NCBI GenBank assembly: GCA_943787175.1 | Contig: CALSLK010000004.1 | Location: 62,001-126,000, forward strand | Origin: an uncultured Alphaproteobacteria bacterium | GTDB taxonomy: Bacteria > Pseudomonadota > Alphaproteobacteria > SP197 | Direction: 5' to 3' | Length of the DNA stretch: 64,000 bases | Shown: positions 28,012 through 37,193 of the stretch, one piece after another | Layout: every line of letters starts with the position of its first letter | How positions within the stretch are numbered: the first letter of the stretch is position 1 | Program-made: the position numbers and the translations under genes | The notes under the pieces: generated by a model | Database searches by the model: none | Seen by the model: the letters and a program-made list of their open reading frames with translations, nothing else | What the model was told of the DNA's origin: nothing

Positions 28012-29051
28012 TGGGCATGTTCCGCAACATGGATCCGATCACCCGGCGCAGGCTGACCAATTTCAAGGCGAACCGGCGCGGCTACTGGTCGTTCTGGGCG
28101 TTCCTGGCACTGTTCGCGCTGACCTTGCCGGCCGAACTCATCGCCAACGACAAGCCGCTGTTTGTGTGGTTTGAGGGCGAACCCTATGTGCCGTTCCTGG
28201 TGTCCTACCCCGAGACCACGTTCGACGGGGATTTCGAGACCGAGGCCGACTATCGCGATCCCTTCGTCAAGGATCTGATCACCGACAAGGGTGGCTGGAT
28301 CATCTGGCCCCTGATCCCCTACAGCTACCAGACCATCAACTATGATCTGCCAACCCCTGCCCCTTCAGCCCCAGACGCGGCCAACTGGCTTGGCACCGAT
28401 GATCAGGGTCGCGACGTCACGGCACGCCTGATCTATGGCTTCCGGATTTCGGTCCTGTTCGGTCTGGCGCTCACGATTGTTGCCTCGGTCGTGGGCATCG
28501 CGGCTGGCGCGGTGCAGGGCTATTACGGCGGCTGGGTCGATCTCCTGGCCCAGCGCGCCCTGGAGGTCTGGGGCGGTGTTCCCGTGCTCTACATCCTGAT
28601 CATCCTGGCCAGTGTGATCATTCCCAGTTTCTGGACCCTGCTTGGCCTGATGGTGCTGTTCTCCTGGACTTCCCTGGTGGGACTGGTGCGTGCAGAATTC
28701 CTGCGAACGCGTAACTTCGATTACGTCCGCGCGGCCAGGGCCCTGGGCGTTACCGACCGGGTCATCATGGTGCGCCATGTCCTGCCCAACGCCATGGTCT
28801 CGACCCTGACCTTCCTGCCCTTCATCCTGAACGGCTCGGTGACAACGCTGACCGCTCTGGACTTCCTGGGCTTTGGTTTGCCGCCGGGATCACCATCCCT
28901 GGGCGAGCTGCTCAATCAGGGACGCAACAATCTGCAGGCGCCCTGGCTTGGCTTCTCGGGCTTCGTCGTTGTTGCCCTGATGCTCTCGCTGCTGACCTTC
29001 GTTGGCGAAGCCGTACGCGACGCCTTTGATCCACGGAAGATGCCGTCATGA
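28008..29051 (+). CDS. yejE: Peptide ABC transporter permease YejE
   Basis: A 347-residue OppC-type permease. It has an N-terminal helix (SFWAFLALFALTLPAELIAN), a long periplasmic segment with NWLGTDDQGRDVTARLIYGF leading into the permease domain, and the EAA-type loop NFDYVRAARALGVTDRVIMV, which contacts the ATPase. Later helices include TALDFLGFGLPPGSPSLGEL. Its start overlaps the yejB stop and its stop overlaps the yejF start by ATGA. No frameshift from here on for nearly 29 kb. Confidence 0.93.
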   Translation: MMGMFRNMDPITRRRLTNFKANRRGYWSFWAFLALFALTLPAELIANDKPLFVWFEGEPYVPFLVSYPETTFDGDFETEADYRDPFVKDLITDKGGWIIWPLIPYSYQTINYDLPTPAPSAPDAANWLGTDDQGRDVTARLIYGFRISVLFGLALTIVASVVGIAAGAVQGYYGGWVDLLAQRALEVWGGVPVLYILIILASVIIPSFWTLLGLMVLFSWTSLVGLVRAEFLRTRNFDYVRAARALGVTDRVIMVRHVLPNAMVSTLTFLPFILNGSVTTLTALDFLGFGLPPGSPSLGELLNQGRNNLQAPWLGFSGFVVVALMLSLLTFVGEAVRDAFDPRKMPS

Positions 29052-30670
29052 CCCTGCTTGAAGTCAAAGACCTCTCCGTCCGCTTCACGGTCGAAAAGCG
29101 CGAAGTCGACGCCGTGCGCGGTGTCGGCTTCACCATTGATCGCGGCGAAACCCTGGCCCTTGTCGGTGAATCGGGATCAGGCAAATCGGTAACGGCGCTT
29201 TCAGTACTCCAGCTTCTGCCCAAACCGATGGCCAGCCACCCAACGGGTTCAATCACCTTTGACGGCCAGGAGATGATCCGGGCCAGCGACAAGGAATTGC
29301 GGGCGGTGCGTGGCAACCGGGTGTCGATGATCTTTCAGGAACCGATGACCTCGCTCAATCCGCTCCATACGATCGACAAGCAGATTTCCGAGGCGCTCAC
29401 GCTCCACAAGGGCATGAACAAAGCAGAGGCGCGTGAACGCACCCTGGAGCTGCTGGATCTGGTCGGCCTGACAAACCTGAAGGCGCGCATGCGCGACTAT
29501 CCCCACACCCTTTCAGGCGGCCAACGCCAGCGCGTCATGATCGCCATGGCGCTCGCCAACGAGCCCGACCTGCTGATCGCCGACGAGCCCACCACCGCGC
29601 TGGATGTCACCGTCCAGGCCCAGGTTCTCAAGCTCCTGAAGGAGCTCCAGGCCAAGCTGGGCATGGCGATCCTCTTCATCACCCATGACCTCAACATCGT
29701 GCGCCGCTTTGCCGACAAGGTCTGCGTCATGAACGACGGCCTGATCGTGGAAGCCGGCCCTGTCGAGGGCGTCTTTGAAAACCCCCAGCACGACTACACA
29801 CGCCATCTTCTCAACTCGGAACCACGCGGCATTCCAGAACCGGTACCGGAAGGCTCCGAAGTCCTGGTGGAAGCCGATGACCTGAAAGTCTGGTTCCCGA
29901 TCAAGCGTGGCGTCTTCAGCCGGGTGGTTGATCATGTGAAGGCCGTCGATGGCATCAGCGTTGCCGTGCGCCCACGCGAAACCATCGGTGTCGTGGGCGA
30001 ATCAGGTTCCGGCAAGACAACGCTTGGTATGGCGGTGCTGCGCCTGATCGGGTCCAAGGGTGCGATCCGCTACAACGGCCAGGAGCTCCAGGGGCTCGAT
30101 TTCAAGGAGCTGCGGCCCTTGCGGCGCGAGATTCAGGTGGTCTTCCAGGACCCCTATGGCTCGCTCTCACCGCGCATGTCGATCAAGGACATCGTGGGCG
30201 AAGGTCTGAAAGTCCATGACATGGGCGGTGATGAAACCGGGCGCCGCGACCTGGTCGCCGGCGCGCTGGAAGAAGTCGGCCTGGAAGCCGGAATGATGGA
30301 TCGCTACCCCCACGAGTTCTCAGGCGGCCAGCGCCAGCGCATCGCCATTGCGCGCGCCATGGTCCTGCGCCCCCGGTTTGTCGTGCTGGATGAACCCACC
30401 AGCGCGCTCGACATGTCGGTCCAGGCGCAGATCGTGGAACTGCTGCGCAAGCTCCAGACCGATCATGATCTGGCCTATCTCTTCATCAGCCATGATCTTC
30501 GTGTCGTGCGCGCCATGAGCCATCACGTCCTGGTCATGAAAGACGGTCACGTGGTCGAAAGCGGCAGCGCCGAAGCCATCTTTGACGCGCCCCAGACCGC
30601 CTATACCCGCGCGCTGATGGCTGCGGCCTTCAATCTCGAAGCGATCGAGGATGGTTCCGTCAGCAGCTAG
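29048..30670 (+). CDS. yejF: Peptide ABC transporter ATP-binding protein YejF (two ABC domains)
   Basis: A 540-residue fused double ATPase. Domain 1: Walker [18 protein letters not shown], signature [16 protein letters not shown], Walker [13 protein letters not shown] and the H-loop ITHDL. Domain 2: [51 protein letters not shown] and ISHDL. Both sites look catalytically complete. Each is followed by the oligopeptide-type C-terminal segment (for example [15 protein letters not shown]). It ends the yejABEF operon. Confidence 0.95.
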   Translation: MTLLEVKDLSVRFTVEKREVDAVRGVGFTIDRGETLALVGESGSGKSVTALSVLQLLPKPMASHPTGSITFDGQEMIRASDKELRAVRGNRVSMIFQEPMTSLNPLHTIDKQISEALTLHKGMNKAEARERTLELLDLVGLTNLKARMRDYPHTLSGGQRQRVMIAMALANEPDLLIADEPTTALDVTVQAQVLKLLKELQAKLGMAILFITHDLNIVRRFADKVCVMNDGLIVEAGPVEGVFENPQHDYTRHLLNSEPRGIPEPVPEGSEVLVEADDLKVWFPIKRGVFSRVVDHVKAVDGISVAVRPRETIGVVGESGSGKTTLGMAVLRLIGSKGAIRYNGQELQGLDFKELRPLRREIQVVFQDPYGSLSPRMSIKDIVGEGLKVHDMGGDETGRRDLVAGALEEVGLEAGMMDRYPHEFSGGQRQRIAIARAMVLRPRFVVLDEPTSALDMSVQAQIVELLRKLQTDHDLAYLFISHDLRVVRAMSHHVLVMKDGHVVESGSAEAIFDAPQTAYTRALMAAAFNLEAIEDGSVSS

Positions 30671-30679
30671 CAGACTGGA

Positions 30680-31060
30680 TCAGTAGCCGCCGAAGAGAAC
30701 ATAGAGACTGCCGACAAGACCACCGATCAAAGCCGAGACCAGTGCAATCACGGCGTCGCTGCGATGGGCCCGACGCCCCTCCAGAAATTCCAGCATGCGG
30801 GTGTATTCGTCGAAGGGAAAATCGGGAAAGCGGCCAAACCGCTCGACGATGTATTCCGAAAGCACGCCGACATCGCTGGTGCGCGCCTTTTCCACCTGCT
30901 CGAGCAGATCGTGGCGTTCGGCCAGGATCGCGGCCTTGGTTTCGATCAGGCCAAGCATAAGGTCCCGGATTTCAACCGACGCATTGCCCCGGAACATTGA
31001 GCGGCGTCCGCGCTGGCGCGTGATGAAACCGTTGAACTTCTCCATGATGGAATCCCAGCG
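30680..31060 (-). pseudogene. C-terminal part of a gene split by the IS3 element
   Basis: The frame from 31060 reads RWDSI then MEKFNGFITRQRGRRSMFRG, IRDLMLGLIETKAAILAERH, an amphipathic helical stretch, and a C-terminal membrane helix AVIALVSALIGGLVGSLYVL. On its own it looks like a 121-residue tail-anchored protein starting at 31045. However, joining it to the gene on the other side of the IS (stop at 32401) across the 3-bp target duplication gives one continuous frame (DRAEL-RWDSI-MEKF). So this is the severed C-terminus of a ~373-residue protein of unknown function. It converges with yejF, 9 bp from its stop. Confidence 0.75.
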
Positions 31061-31125
31061 CAGTGAGGTGGTCCCACATTGTTGGACAGTTTGGCAGCGA
31101 AGTTAAGGTGTATTCCGTTTCCTGA

Positions 31126-32058
31126 TCATGCCGCCAAGAACCTGTTTATCACATCTTGCTGCTGCTGTTGTTGAGCCTGTGGAGATGTGGTCAAGGCGAT
31201 AGCCTTGTCCATCATATCCATGGGCCGCCCGTTTCCGAAGGCCTCGGCGGGCGTTTGGCCGTCGTGGACCGAATGTGGCCTCTCAGTATTGTAAAAATTG
31301 ACCCAATCGCCGATGACCTGTTCGGCCTTGAACCCATCCGTCAGCTCGTGCAGATAGACCGCCTCGTATTTGAGAGAGCGCCACAGCCGCTCGATGAAGA
31401 TGTTGTCCATGCAGCGGCCCCGGCCATCCATGGAGATCGTAACCTCCGCCGCCTTGAGCAAACCGGTGAAGTCAAAGCTGGTGAACTGGCTGCCCTGGTC
31501 GGTGTTGAAGATCTCCGGTTTTCCATATCGGGCTAGCGCCTCGTTTAACGCCTCAAGGCAGAACCAGACATCCATGGTGTTCGACAATCGCCAGGCGAGT
31601 ACATGACGCGTGGCCCAGTCCATGATCGCAACCAGGTACAAAAAGCCGCGCTGAACGGGGATATACGTGATGTCGGCACACCAGACTTGATTGGGCCGGT
31701 CGATGACCATTCCCTTGAGAAGATAGGGATAAATCCGGTGCGCCGGATGGGGTGTACTGGTCTTTGGCGCTTGATAGATCGCCTCCAGCCCCATGAGGTG
31801 CATCAGACGACGGACCCGGTGACGCCCCACGCAAATGCCCTCGCGCCGCAACTGGCGCACCATCTGACGGGAACCGTAAAACGGATACTTCAGAAACAGC
31901 TCGTCGATGCGACGCATCAACGCCAGGTTCTCCACGCTTTCGCCCTTCGACCTGTAATAGAACGACGAACGGCTGATCGCCAGAACTTGGCACTGTTGGC
32001 TCAAACTCAGGTCGGGGTGATCGCGTCTGATCATCGCCTTGCGATTCCCCCGGCTCAT
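31126..32058 (-). CDS. IS3-family transposase OrfB (DDE integrase domain)
   Basis: A 310-residue catalytic subunit. The N-terminal helix-turn-helix_21 part has LSLSQQCQVLAISRSSFYYR, then the linker YGSRQMVRQLRREGICVGRH, and the rve/DDE core: first Asp in VWCADITYIPVQRGFLYLVA, second in IFNTDQGSQFTS and the Glu in DNIFIERLWRSLKYEAVYLH. It ends with a Gln run (QAQQQQQQ). Its ATG overlaps the orfA stop (ATGA); in this family OrfAB fusion is usually made by -1 frameshifting, and a T6G run in orfA (32082-32077 on the minus strand) is a possible slip site. Confidence 0.94.
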   Translation of the reverse strand: MSRGNRKAMIRRDHPDLSLSQQCQVLAISRSSFYYRSKGESVENLALMRRIDELFLKYPFYGSRQMVRQLRREGICVGRHRVRRLMHLMGLEAIYQAPKTSTPHPAHRIYPYLLKGMVIDRPNQVWCADITYIPVQRGFLYLVAIMDWATRHVLAWRLSNTMDVWFCLEALNEALARYGKPEIFNTDQGSQFTSFDFTGLLKAAEVTISMDGRGRCMDNIFIERLWRSLKYEAVYLHELTDGFKAEQVIGDWVNFYNTERPHSVHDGQTPAEAFGNGRPMDMMDKAIALTTSPQAQQQQQQDVINRFLAA

Positions 32059-32351
32059 CGTTTGAGCCCTTTGGCCAAAAAATCCCGCTCCACCGTCAAC
32101 TGACCGATCTTGGCATGGAGATCGTGGACCTCATCATCGTGCTCCAGCCGACCTTTGTCGGCGCCATTCGAAAACACCGCACCCAAACCGTCCATCGCCT
32201 GGCGCTTCCATGTGCTCACCTGGTTCGGGTGCACCTTGTGCCTGGTCGCTATCTCCTGGATCGTCTTATCGCCACGCAGCGCATCAAGCGCAACTCGAGC
32301 CTTGAAATCTGCTGTAAACCGTCGTCGGGGCGTCATTTCGTATTCCTCCAT
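32055..32351 (-). CDS. IS3-family transposase OrfA (HTH protein)
   Basis: A 98-residue DNA-binding subunit: RRRFTADFKARVALDALRGD, the helix-turn-helix TIQEIATRHKVHPNQVSTWK, then a leucine-zipper-like coiled coil HDLHAKIGQLTVERDFLAKG used for oligomerisation. It binds the terminal repeats. The start at 32351 lies 52 bp inside the right end, where the IS promoter must be. A possible alternative ATG lies 5 codons further in. Confidence 0.92.
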   Translation of the reverse strand: MEEYEMTPRRRFTADFKARVALDALRGDKTIQEIATRHKVHPNQVSTWKRQAMDGLGAVFSNGADKGRLEHDDEVHDLHAKIGQLTVERDFLAKGLKR

Positions 32352-32400
32352 TAAATGGCGGAATACACCTTAATCAACTGTCCGATTTTCTGGGACCACC

Positions 32401-33144
32401 TCACAGTTCTGCGCGGTCAACGGCAAGTTCAACGCTGTAGTAGTCATCAGCCTCAAGGGCGACCTGATAAAGGACATGATCAAAGATGTCGTCAAAGGCA
32501 CCGTGGGCATCAACCTCCATGTCGACGAGGTCGAAGCCGGGCCGGGCCTCCACATTGACCGAGACCAGCTGATCAGCATCGGTCCCCTCCGCACGCTCAA
32601 ACACGCGAAAATCCGCGGGGAAAGGCGTCGGTTCGAGAACATCAAGGACAACGCCGGTTTCTTCGAGCTGCAGGGCCAGGTGCCGGCGCGCAATATCGAG
32701 CACGGTCGTGCCAGTCGCCTCACCGTGATCTTCCCGGGTCCAGGCCAGCACCACAGGCGTGTCGCGGATATAGGTGATGCGCACATCGATCACGCTGGGG
32801 AACCGGGCATAGCCGCGATAGAGCGGGCCCAGCGTGTCGAGCAGGGTGCGATCCACGGTCAGGCGAAACTGGATGCCCAGTTCGTTGCTGCCGGAATCAG
32901 CAGAGCGTTCATTGCTGAACCAGGGGACCAGGTCCGCAAGTGCCGGATCAGCTCCGTCGTCGGTCGCATTGAACCAGGTCTCGACGCCCGAAACGCCTGC
33001 CAGACCACCCAGAACACCTGAGAGCTCGGCAAGCCAGGTGCTGACTGTGGCTTCGTGGCCGGTCGAATCCCTGGGAACAAGATGCAGGCACCCCACGCCG
33101 AACTGTGCTGCGGCATGCGCCTGCCTTGCTGCGCTGTGGTTCAT
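32401..33144 (-). pseudogene. N-terminal part of the gene split by the IS3 element
   Basis: A 247-residue soluble stretch from an ATG at 33144 (AGGGGA 5 bases upstream; a GTG at 33159 is also in frame). It has GVGCLHLVPRDSTGHEATVS, ETWFNATDDGADPALADLVP, LGIQFRLTVDRTLLDTLGPL and a C-terminal YYSVELAVDRAEL. The TGA that ends it is the first three bases of the IS (32403-32401). No family was recognised. Rejoined to 31060-30680 it would be about 373 residues with one C-terminal membrane helix, probably facing the cytoplasm. Confidence 0.75.
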
Positions 33145-33213
33145 ACTGTCCCCTGTCACGGCCTGCCTGCCCCCACTATAGTCACATCACGTCAACAAGA
33201 CCGAGTACCGATC

Positions 33214-34146
33214 ATGGCCCTGCTCTGCATCAGCCCGCAAACCAATGGCGAGGAATGGCGCGACCTGTTCTGCGCAGAGATTCCCGATCTCGACTTTCGT
33301 ATCGCGCCCGAGATCGGCAATCCCGAAGACATCGAGGCCGCTCTGGTATGGGGCCGTTCACTGGACTCGCTGAAGGACTTTCCCAATCTGAAAATGATTG
33401 CATCCCTGGGGGCCGGCGTGGACCACGTCATGGCCGAGCGCCATCTGATCCCAAAAGGTGTGCCTCTGACACGTCTGATCGACCCCGCCATGACCGCACA
33501 GATGACCGAGTGGTGCGTGATGGCAACGCTCAACCACCTGCGCCGCTGGGACGACTATCGTGCATTGCACCGGCAACGCCGCTGGGATGAACTGGCGGTT
33601 CCCATTCCCTGGGACACCACCATCGGTGTGTTGGGTATGGGCGAACTGGGCGGTGACGCCAGCAGGGTTCTGGCCGCCATGGGTTATCAGGTCAGGGGCT
33701 GGAGCCGCAGCCCCAGGGAGCGTGACGACATCACCTGCTTCCATGGTCATGAAACGCTGCAGGAATTTCTGGCACCTTGCGATGTCGTGATCTGCCTGCT
33801 TCCGCTGACTCCTGAAACCGAAGACCTTCTGAACGCAGAAACGTTTGGCTGGATGAAGCGAGGCGCCCATGTCGTCAACGCAGCGCGCGGACGCCAGATT
33901 GTTGATGCTGATCTGATCGCTGCAATCGACAGCGGTCATCTCTCGGGCGCGACACTGGATGTTCAGCGTGCCGAGCCCATGCCGGATGATCACCCGTTCT
34001 GGTATCATCCCAGGATCATGACCTTTGCCCATGTTGCCGCACTGACCGTACCGCGCACGTGCGTGCCCCAGATTGCGGCGAACTACCGGCGCATGAAAGC
34101 CGGTCAGCCCCTGGAAAACGTGGTCGATCTGGACCGCGGTTACTGA
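33214..34146 (+). CDS. ghrA: D-isomer 2-hydroxyacid dehydrogenase, GhrA-like glyoxylate/hydroxypyruvate reductase
   Basis: A 310-residue NAD(P)H reductase. The NAD fold reads TTIGVLGMGELGGDASRVLA (about 131-150); the catalytic Arg is in HVVNAARGRQIVDADLIAAI, and the Glu and His regions are in ATLDVQRAEPMPDDHPFW and THV-equivalent FAHVAALTVP. The early motif MIASLGAGVDHVM and EWCVMATLNHLRRWDDYRAL match the GhrA branch rather than phosphoglycerate dehydrogenase. It could reduce glyoxylate, linking to the malyl-CoA and HutD/amine routes. The ATG at 33214 was chosen for similarity; upstream frame is non-family. It converges with the TAXI gene. Confidence 0.88.
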   Translation: MALLCISPQTNGEEWRDLFCAEIPDLDFRIAPEIGNPEDIEAALVWGRSLDSLKDFPNLKMIASLGAGVDHVMAERHLIPKGVPLTRLIDPAMTAQMTEWCVMATLNHLRRWDDYRALHRQRRWDELAVPIPWDTTIGVLGMGELGGDASRVLAAMGYQVRGWSRSPRERDDITCFHGHETLQEFLAPCDVVICLLPLTPETEDLLNAETFGWMKRGAHVVNAARGRQIVDADLIAAIDSGHLSGATLDVQRAEPMPDDHPFWYHPRIMTFAHVAALTVPRTCVPQIAANYRRMKAGQPLENVVDLDRGY

Positions 34147-34149
34147 TGA

Positions 34150-35217
34150 TCAGGTGAGTTCGGCCCCCTCATCGGGCAACGGCACGTGGGAGAGGTCGAG
34201 ACCAGCTTCCTCGTAATACCTTCGGGCGCCTGGATGCAGCGGAATAACCGCACCATCCAATGCAGTTTCCAGCTTGATTTGCTGTGCGGCCGGGTGTCCG
34301 GAGTCCAGAAGGGCGCGGCTGTTTTCGTTCCAGAGTGCCTGGGTGATCCCGAAAATCAGATCCTCATCGGCATCCGCAGACACGATCCATTGGGCACCAA
34401 TCGCCAGCGTCGTGATCAACGGCAGATCTGAATAGGTTCCCTCAGGCACGACCGACAAGGAGAAGAAGGGATGATCAGCGATAAGACTGATCGCCTCTCC
34501 ATCAGCCATGGGTATGAGGGTTGCCAGACCTTCCTGCACCAGATCAGAAACCGAATTGGTCGGATAACCCGCAATCAGAAAAAAGGCATCGAGTTCGCCG
34601 GCCCGCAACATGGAAACGGCTGTTCCATGGGGCACATGTTCGGCTTCAAGTTCGCTCTCTTCGATGCCGTATGCATCAAGAACGATACGTGCATCCACAA
34701 GGGTTCCAGAACCCTCGACATCCAGAGAGACGCGCTTGCCGCGCATGTCAGCAATCGTGCTGATCCCTGAATCAGGGCGTGCAACGACCTGAAGCACTTC
34801 TGGATAGAGATTACTGATCAGGCGCAGATCGCGGCGCGGTTCGGCACCCTGGAAGATCCCTGAGCCGTTATAGGCCCAGAAGACAATGTCGGACTGGCAG
34901 AAGCCTGACTCCACCAGCCCTTCCGAGACCGCTTTTACATTGGCCACCGAACCGTCCGAGGATTGTGCGACCGCGACCAGCCCCGGAACGCCACAGCTTC
35001 CGCCCTTGTCACAGGCGCGCGAACCAGGCGGGTTGGAGATGAGGTTCGCGATCAGCGCCCCGACGGGATAATAGGTTCCGGCCGAGCCACCCGTCGCAAT
35101 GCGGAAAAACGTCATCTCCTGAGCGAAGAGTTCGGACGGAGACAGGGCAAGTGCCAGACCTCCCGAACCCAGGGCAAGCGCAGTTCTGCGCGTCAATCCT
35201 GAATCCTGTCCTGCCAT
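34150..35217 (-). CDS. TAXI-family TRAP transporter solute-binding protein
   Basis: A 355-residue periplasmic binding protein. The signal has a twin-arginine look (LTRRTALALGSGGLALALS). The TAXI core is clear: FFRIATGGSAGTYYPVGALI, SVANVKAVSEGLVESGFCQS, LRLISNLYPEVLQVVARPDS, MRGKRVSLDVEGSGTLVDAR and PLHPGARRYYEEAGLDLS. TAXI proteins usually work with a fused TRAP permease (DctQM) and bind glutamate, dicarboxylates or similar. No TRAP permease gene is adjacent, so it is an orphan here. The start at 35217 is preferred over 35256. Confidence 0.9.
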   Translation of the reverse strand: MAGQDSGLTRRTALALGSGGLALALSPSELFAQEMTFFRIATGGSAGTYYPVGALIANLISNPPGSRACDKGGSCGVPGLVAVAQSSDGSVANVKAVSEGLVESGFCQSDIVFWAYNGSGIFQGAEPRRDLRLISNLYPEVLQVVARPDSGISTIADMRGKRVSLDVEGSGTLVDARIVLDAYGIEESELEAEHVPHGTAVSMLRAGELDAFFLIAGYPTNSVSDLVQEGLATLIPMADGEAISLIADHPFFSLSVVPEGTYSDLPLITTLAIGAQWIVSADADEDLIFGITQALWNENSRALLDSGHPAAQQIKLETALDGAVIPLHPGARRYYEEAGLDLSHVPLPDEGAELT

Positions 35218-35351
35218 TACGGCCACTCCTGCATCCACCCCACCGGTGCCAGCCACCGGCTCTTCGTCACATCCTATCTGTCAATGATGTCAAAACGTTG
35301 CCCTGCCGCATAGGGACCAGCGTCACATTTCTGCTGGTCCAGCCGCTTTTC

Positions 35352-35834
35352 TCAGCCATCCGACACAACAAGCTTGTAATCAGGCGTCGTATTGAGCGGG
35401 CAGGAATAGACATACTCGCCCTCTTCCAGCTCGATCACATAGTCCTTGCTGACACCTTCATAGAGGCCACCGCCCGAAACGCTGGGCAGGAATGGCCGGT
35501 CCAGCACGCTTTCCGAGCGCAGATAGAACCCAAGCATGTAGGGCACATCCTCGTTGGTGACACGGAAGACATAGCTGCCCGGCTTCAGGTGCAGCGTGTT
35601 CTCGTCACCCAACCGGTCACCTTGGGTTTCGGCATTGATGGTCTCGCAATCGGCCTTCTGGGTCGGTGCATAGCCACGATCGATCCCGTCCTCGGACTCG
35701 ATGAACTGGCAGCCCGTCTGGGTGAGTTCGATAACGGTGACATCGTCCTGAGCAAACGCGCCCTGTCCTGAAGCACCAAGCACAAGGCCCGCAGCAAGAG
35801 CGAAGGCCGAGGCAGAATTGCGGGTAATGGTCAT
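35352..35834 (-). CDS. Exported small protein, cupredoxin-like fold
   Basis: A 160-residue protein with a Sec signal (MTITRNSASAFALAAGLVLG, cleavage near AFAQD). The mature part has TVIELTQTGCQFIESEDGID, LKPGSYVFRVTNEDVPYMLG and YVIELEEGEYVYSCPLNTTP, whose beta-strand spacing and final Cys recall plastocyanin-like domains. The full His-Cys-His-Met copper set is not present, so a blue-copper site is doubtful. Three Cys (two early, one late) may form a disulphide. The ATG at 35834 gives a proper signal peptide; the frame is open upstream. Function unknown. Confidence 0.65.
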   Translation of the reverse strand: MTITRNSASAFALAAGLVLGASGQGAFAQDDVTVIELTQTGCQFIESEDGIDRGYAPTQKADCETINAETQGDRLGDENTLHLKPGSYVFRVTNEDVPYMLGFYLRSESVLDRPFLPSVSGGGLYEGVSKDYVIELEEGEYVYSCPLNTTPDYKLVVSDG

Positions 35835-35983
35835 GATCGCTGAAATCCCGATGAAGTTGAAAGCAGGCGATCCGGCATTCCGGACCGTGCGGTAAAGAAG
35901 GCGATGAACCAGCCTGACATCAAGGCTGGAGCGCTTCACTCTGCTTCACGAGAGTTTGATGGCCAACCCGGCGACAACAGACT

Positions 35984-37066
35984 TCACGACATGGGTGCGT
36001 TCACACCGGTCAGGTGATGGTGAATGCCGCCGCGCAATCCTCCAGGCTCGATACTGCCGAACAATTCCTGGAAACAAGGCGCCAGACGCCGGCTGTTGGG
36101 CATGGCAAGCCAGATCCGATAGAGATTCCGGACACGCCCCATGGCGGGGTCATCCTGAAAATCGCCCCTGGCATGGTAGACGATATGATTGTTGAGAAAC
36201 TGCATGTCACCAGGTTCAAGCTCCATCTCGAAACAGAGCTCGTCACCAAGTTCAGCCAGCAAATCGAGCGCTTCCCATTGTGTGGGGCTCATGGGTGGCG
36301 TGGTTTCCAGCTTCTGTGCCGCTTCGACATAGGTGCGTGAATAATGGCTGGCAAAACACCCGTCAGTCACCGTGAAGACCGGCAGCCCATAGATTGAATC
36401 TGCGCCGTCAGCTTCCTCTCCCAACCGGCTGCGGTGGATATCGCCATAAAGAAGAGCGGCAAGATCGGGGCGGCGCGCAATCATGGCGTCATGAATGGCC
36501 ACCGCAGAAGAAAGCCGGCTATCGCCGCCCTTTGCCGCCTGCCCAACCGCCAGCAGACCCACAACATCGGTACGGTCAGTGTGCCAGCGCAGGGGAGCCG
36601 CAGATTGCGCACGGGCACGCGACGAAAGGAAACTGGTTCCGTCGGCGTTTTGCATCTGACCGCGGATCTGGCCGACATTGGCGCCTTCGTCGCGAATCTC
36701 GCCAAGCAACTCCCCCTTTGCCGACTGATAGACCGGCCGACCCAGGTGACTGGAAACGCCAAAGAAGATCGTCTTCAGCGCATCGGCATCGTAGTGCCTG
36801 ACCGGCAGCCCCTTGAACTGGACCACGCCCCGCCCGTTTTCGAGCTCATCGGCCGCATGCGCGATTTCCCTGGCCAGTACATCAAGCGGAAAGGTTTCGG
36901 CCGTCACCTGTTCCCAGGTCAGACCCAGACTCTGAGCATGGCGCAGTGCCGCATCAATTTCGGCCAGAGCTTGCTGCGAGAACGGCAGACGCCAGCCTTC
37001 CTGGTCCCTGCGCAAATCCGCGCCGGTCCAGGCTGCACGTCCACCCAGGGCCTTGAGCTGTTCCAT
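35984..37066 (-). CDS. TauD/TfdA-family Fe(II)/2-oxoglutarate dioxygenase
   Basis: A 360-residue non-heme iron oxygenase. The facial triad is His162 and Asp164 in LRWHTDRTDVVG and the distal His298 in FLNNHIVYHARGDF; an Arg for 2-oxoglutarate binding follows in GRVRNLYRIWLAMP. The N-terminal part has NGRGVVQFKGLPVRHYDADA, seen in plant- and fungus-like TauD relatives. It should hydroxylate an unidentified small substrate while making succinate and CO2. It is divergent from ureohydrolase copy 2 (128 bp apart), so the two may share control. The ATG at 37066 is preferred over an in-frame TTG at 37099. Confidence 0.85.
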   Translation of the reverse strand: MEQLKALGGRAAWTGADLRRDQEGWRLPFSQQALAEIDAALRHAQSLGLTWEQVTAETFPLDVLAREIAHAADELENGRGVVQFKGLPVRHYDADALKTIFFGVSSHLGRPVYQSAKGELLGEIRDEGANVGQIRGQMQNADGTSFLSSRARAQSAAPLRWHTDRTDVVGLLAVGQAAKGGDSRLSSAVAIHDAMIARRPDLAALLYGDIHRSRLGEEADGADSIYGLPVFTVTDGCFASHYSRTYVEAAQKLETTPPMSPTQWEALDLLAELGDELCFEMELEPGDMQFLNNHIVYHARGDFQDDPAMGRVRNLYRIWLAMPNSRRLAPCFQELFGSIEPGGLRGGIHHHLTGVNAPMS

Positions 37067-37193
37067 GGAAGCGTTCCAGATCACGATCAACGGGAGCAAA
37101 GCCTACGCCTTACCGCTTAACAGGCAAGTGTAACTGGCCAGCCAGACCGTCGCTCGTTATCGTGCCGATCACGCAATTATTGGGGAACCAGAC

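Larger units (their letters stand above)
31064..32403 (-). mobile_element. Complete IS3-family insertion sequence, 1340 bp
   Basis: The ends are imperfect inverted repeats: left TGAGGTGGTCCCA...GGACAGTT and right (reversed) TGAGGTGGTCCCA...GGACAGTT, with seven differing bases between the two conserved blocks; the similarity resumes at TTAAGGTGTATTCCG. The flanks carry a 3-bp direct repeat CAG (31061-31063 and 32404-32406), the target-site duplication expected of this family. Inside are orfA and orfB on the minus strand. All parts are intact, so it is recent and could be active. It sits inside a chromosomal gene and brings the TGA that now ends the upstream half. Confidence 0.93.
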
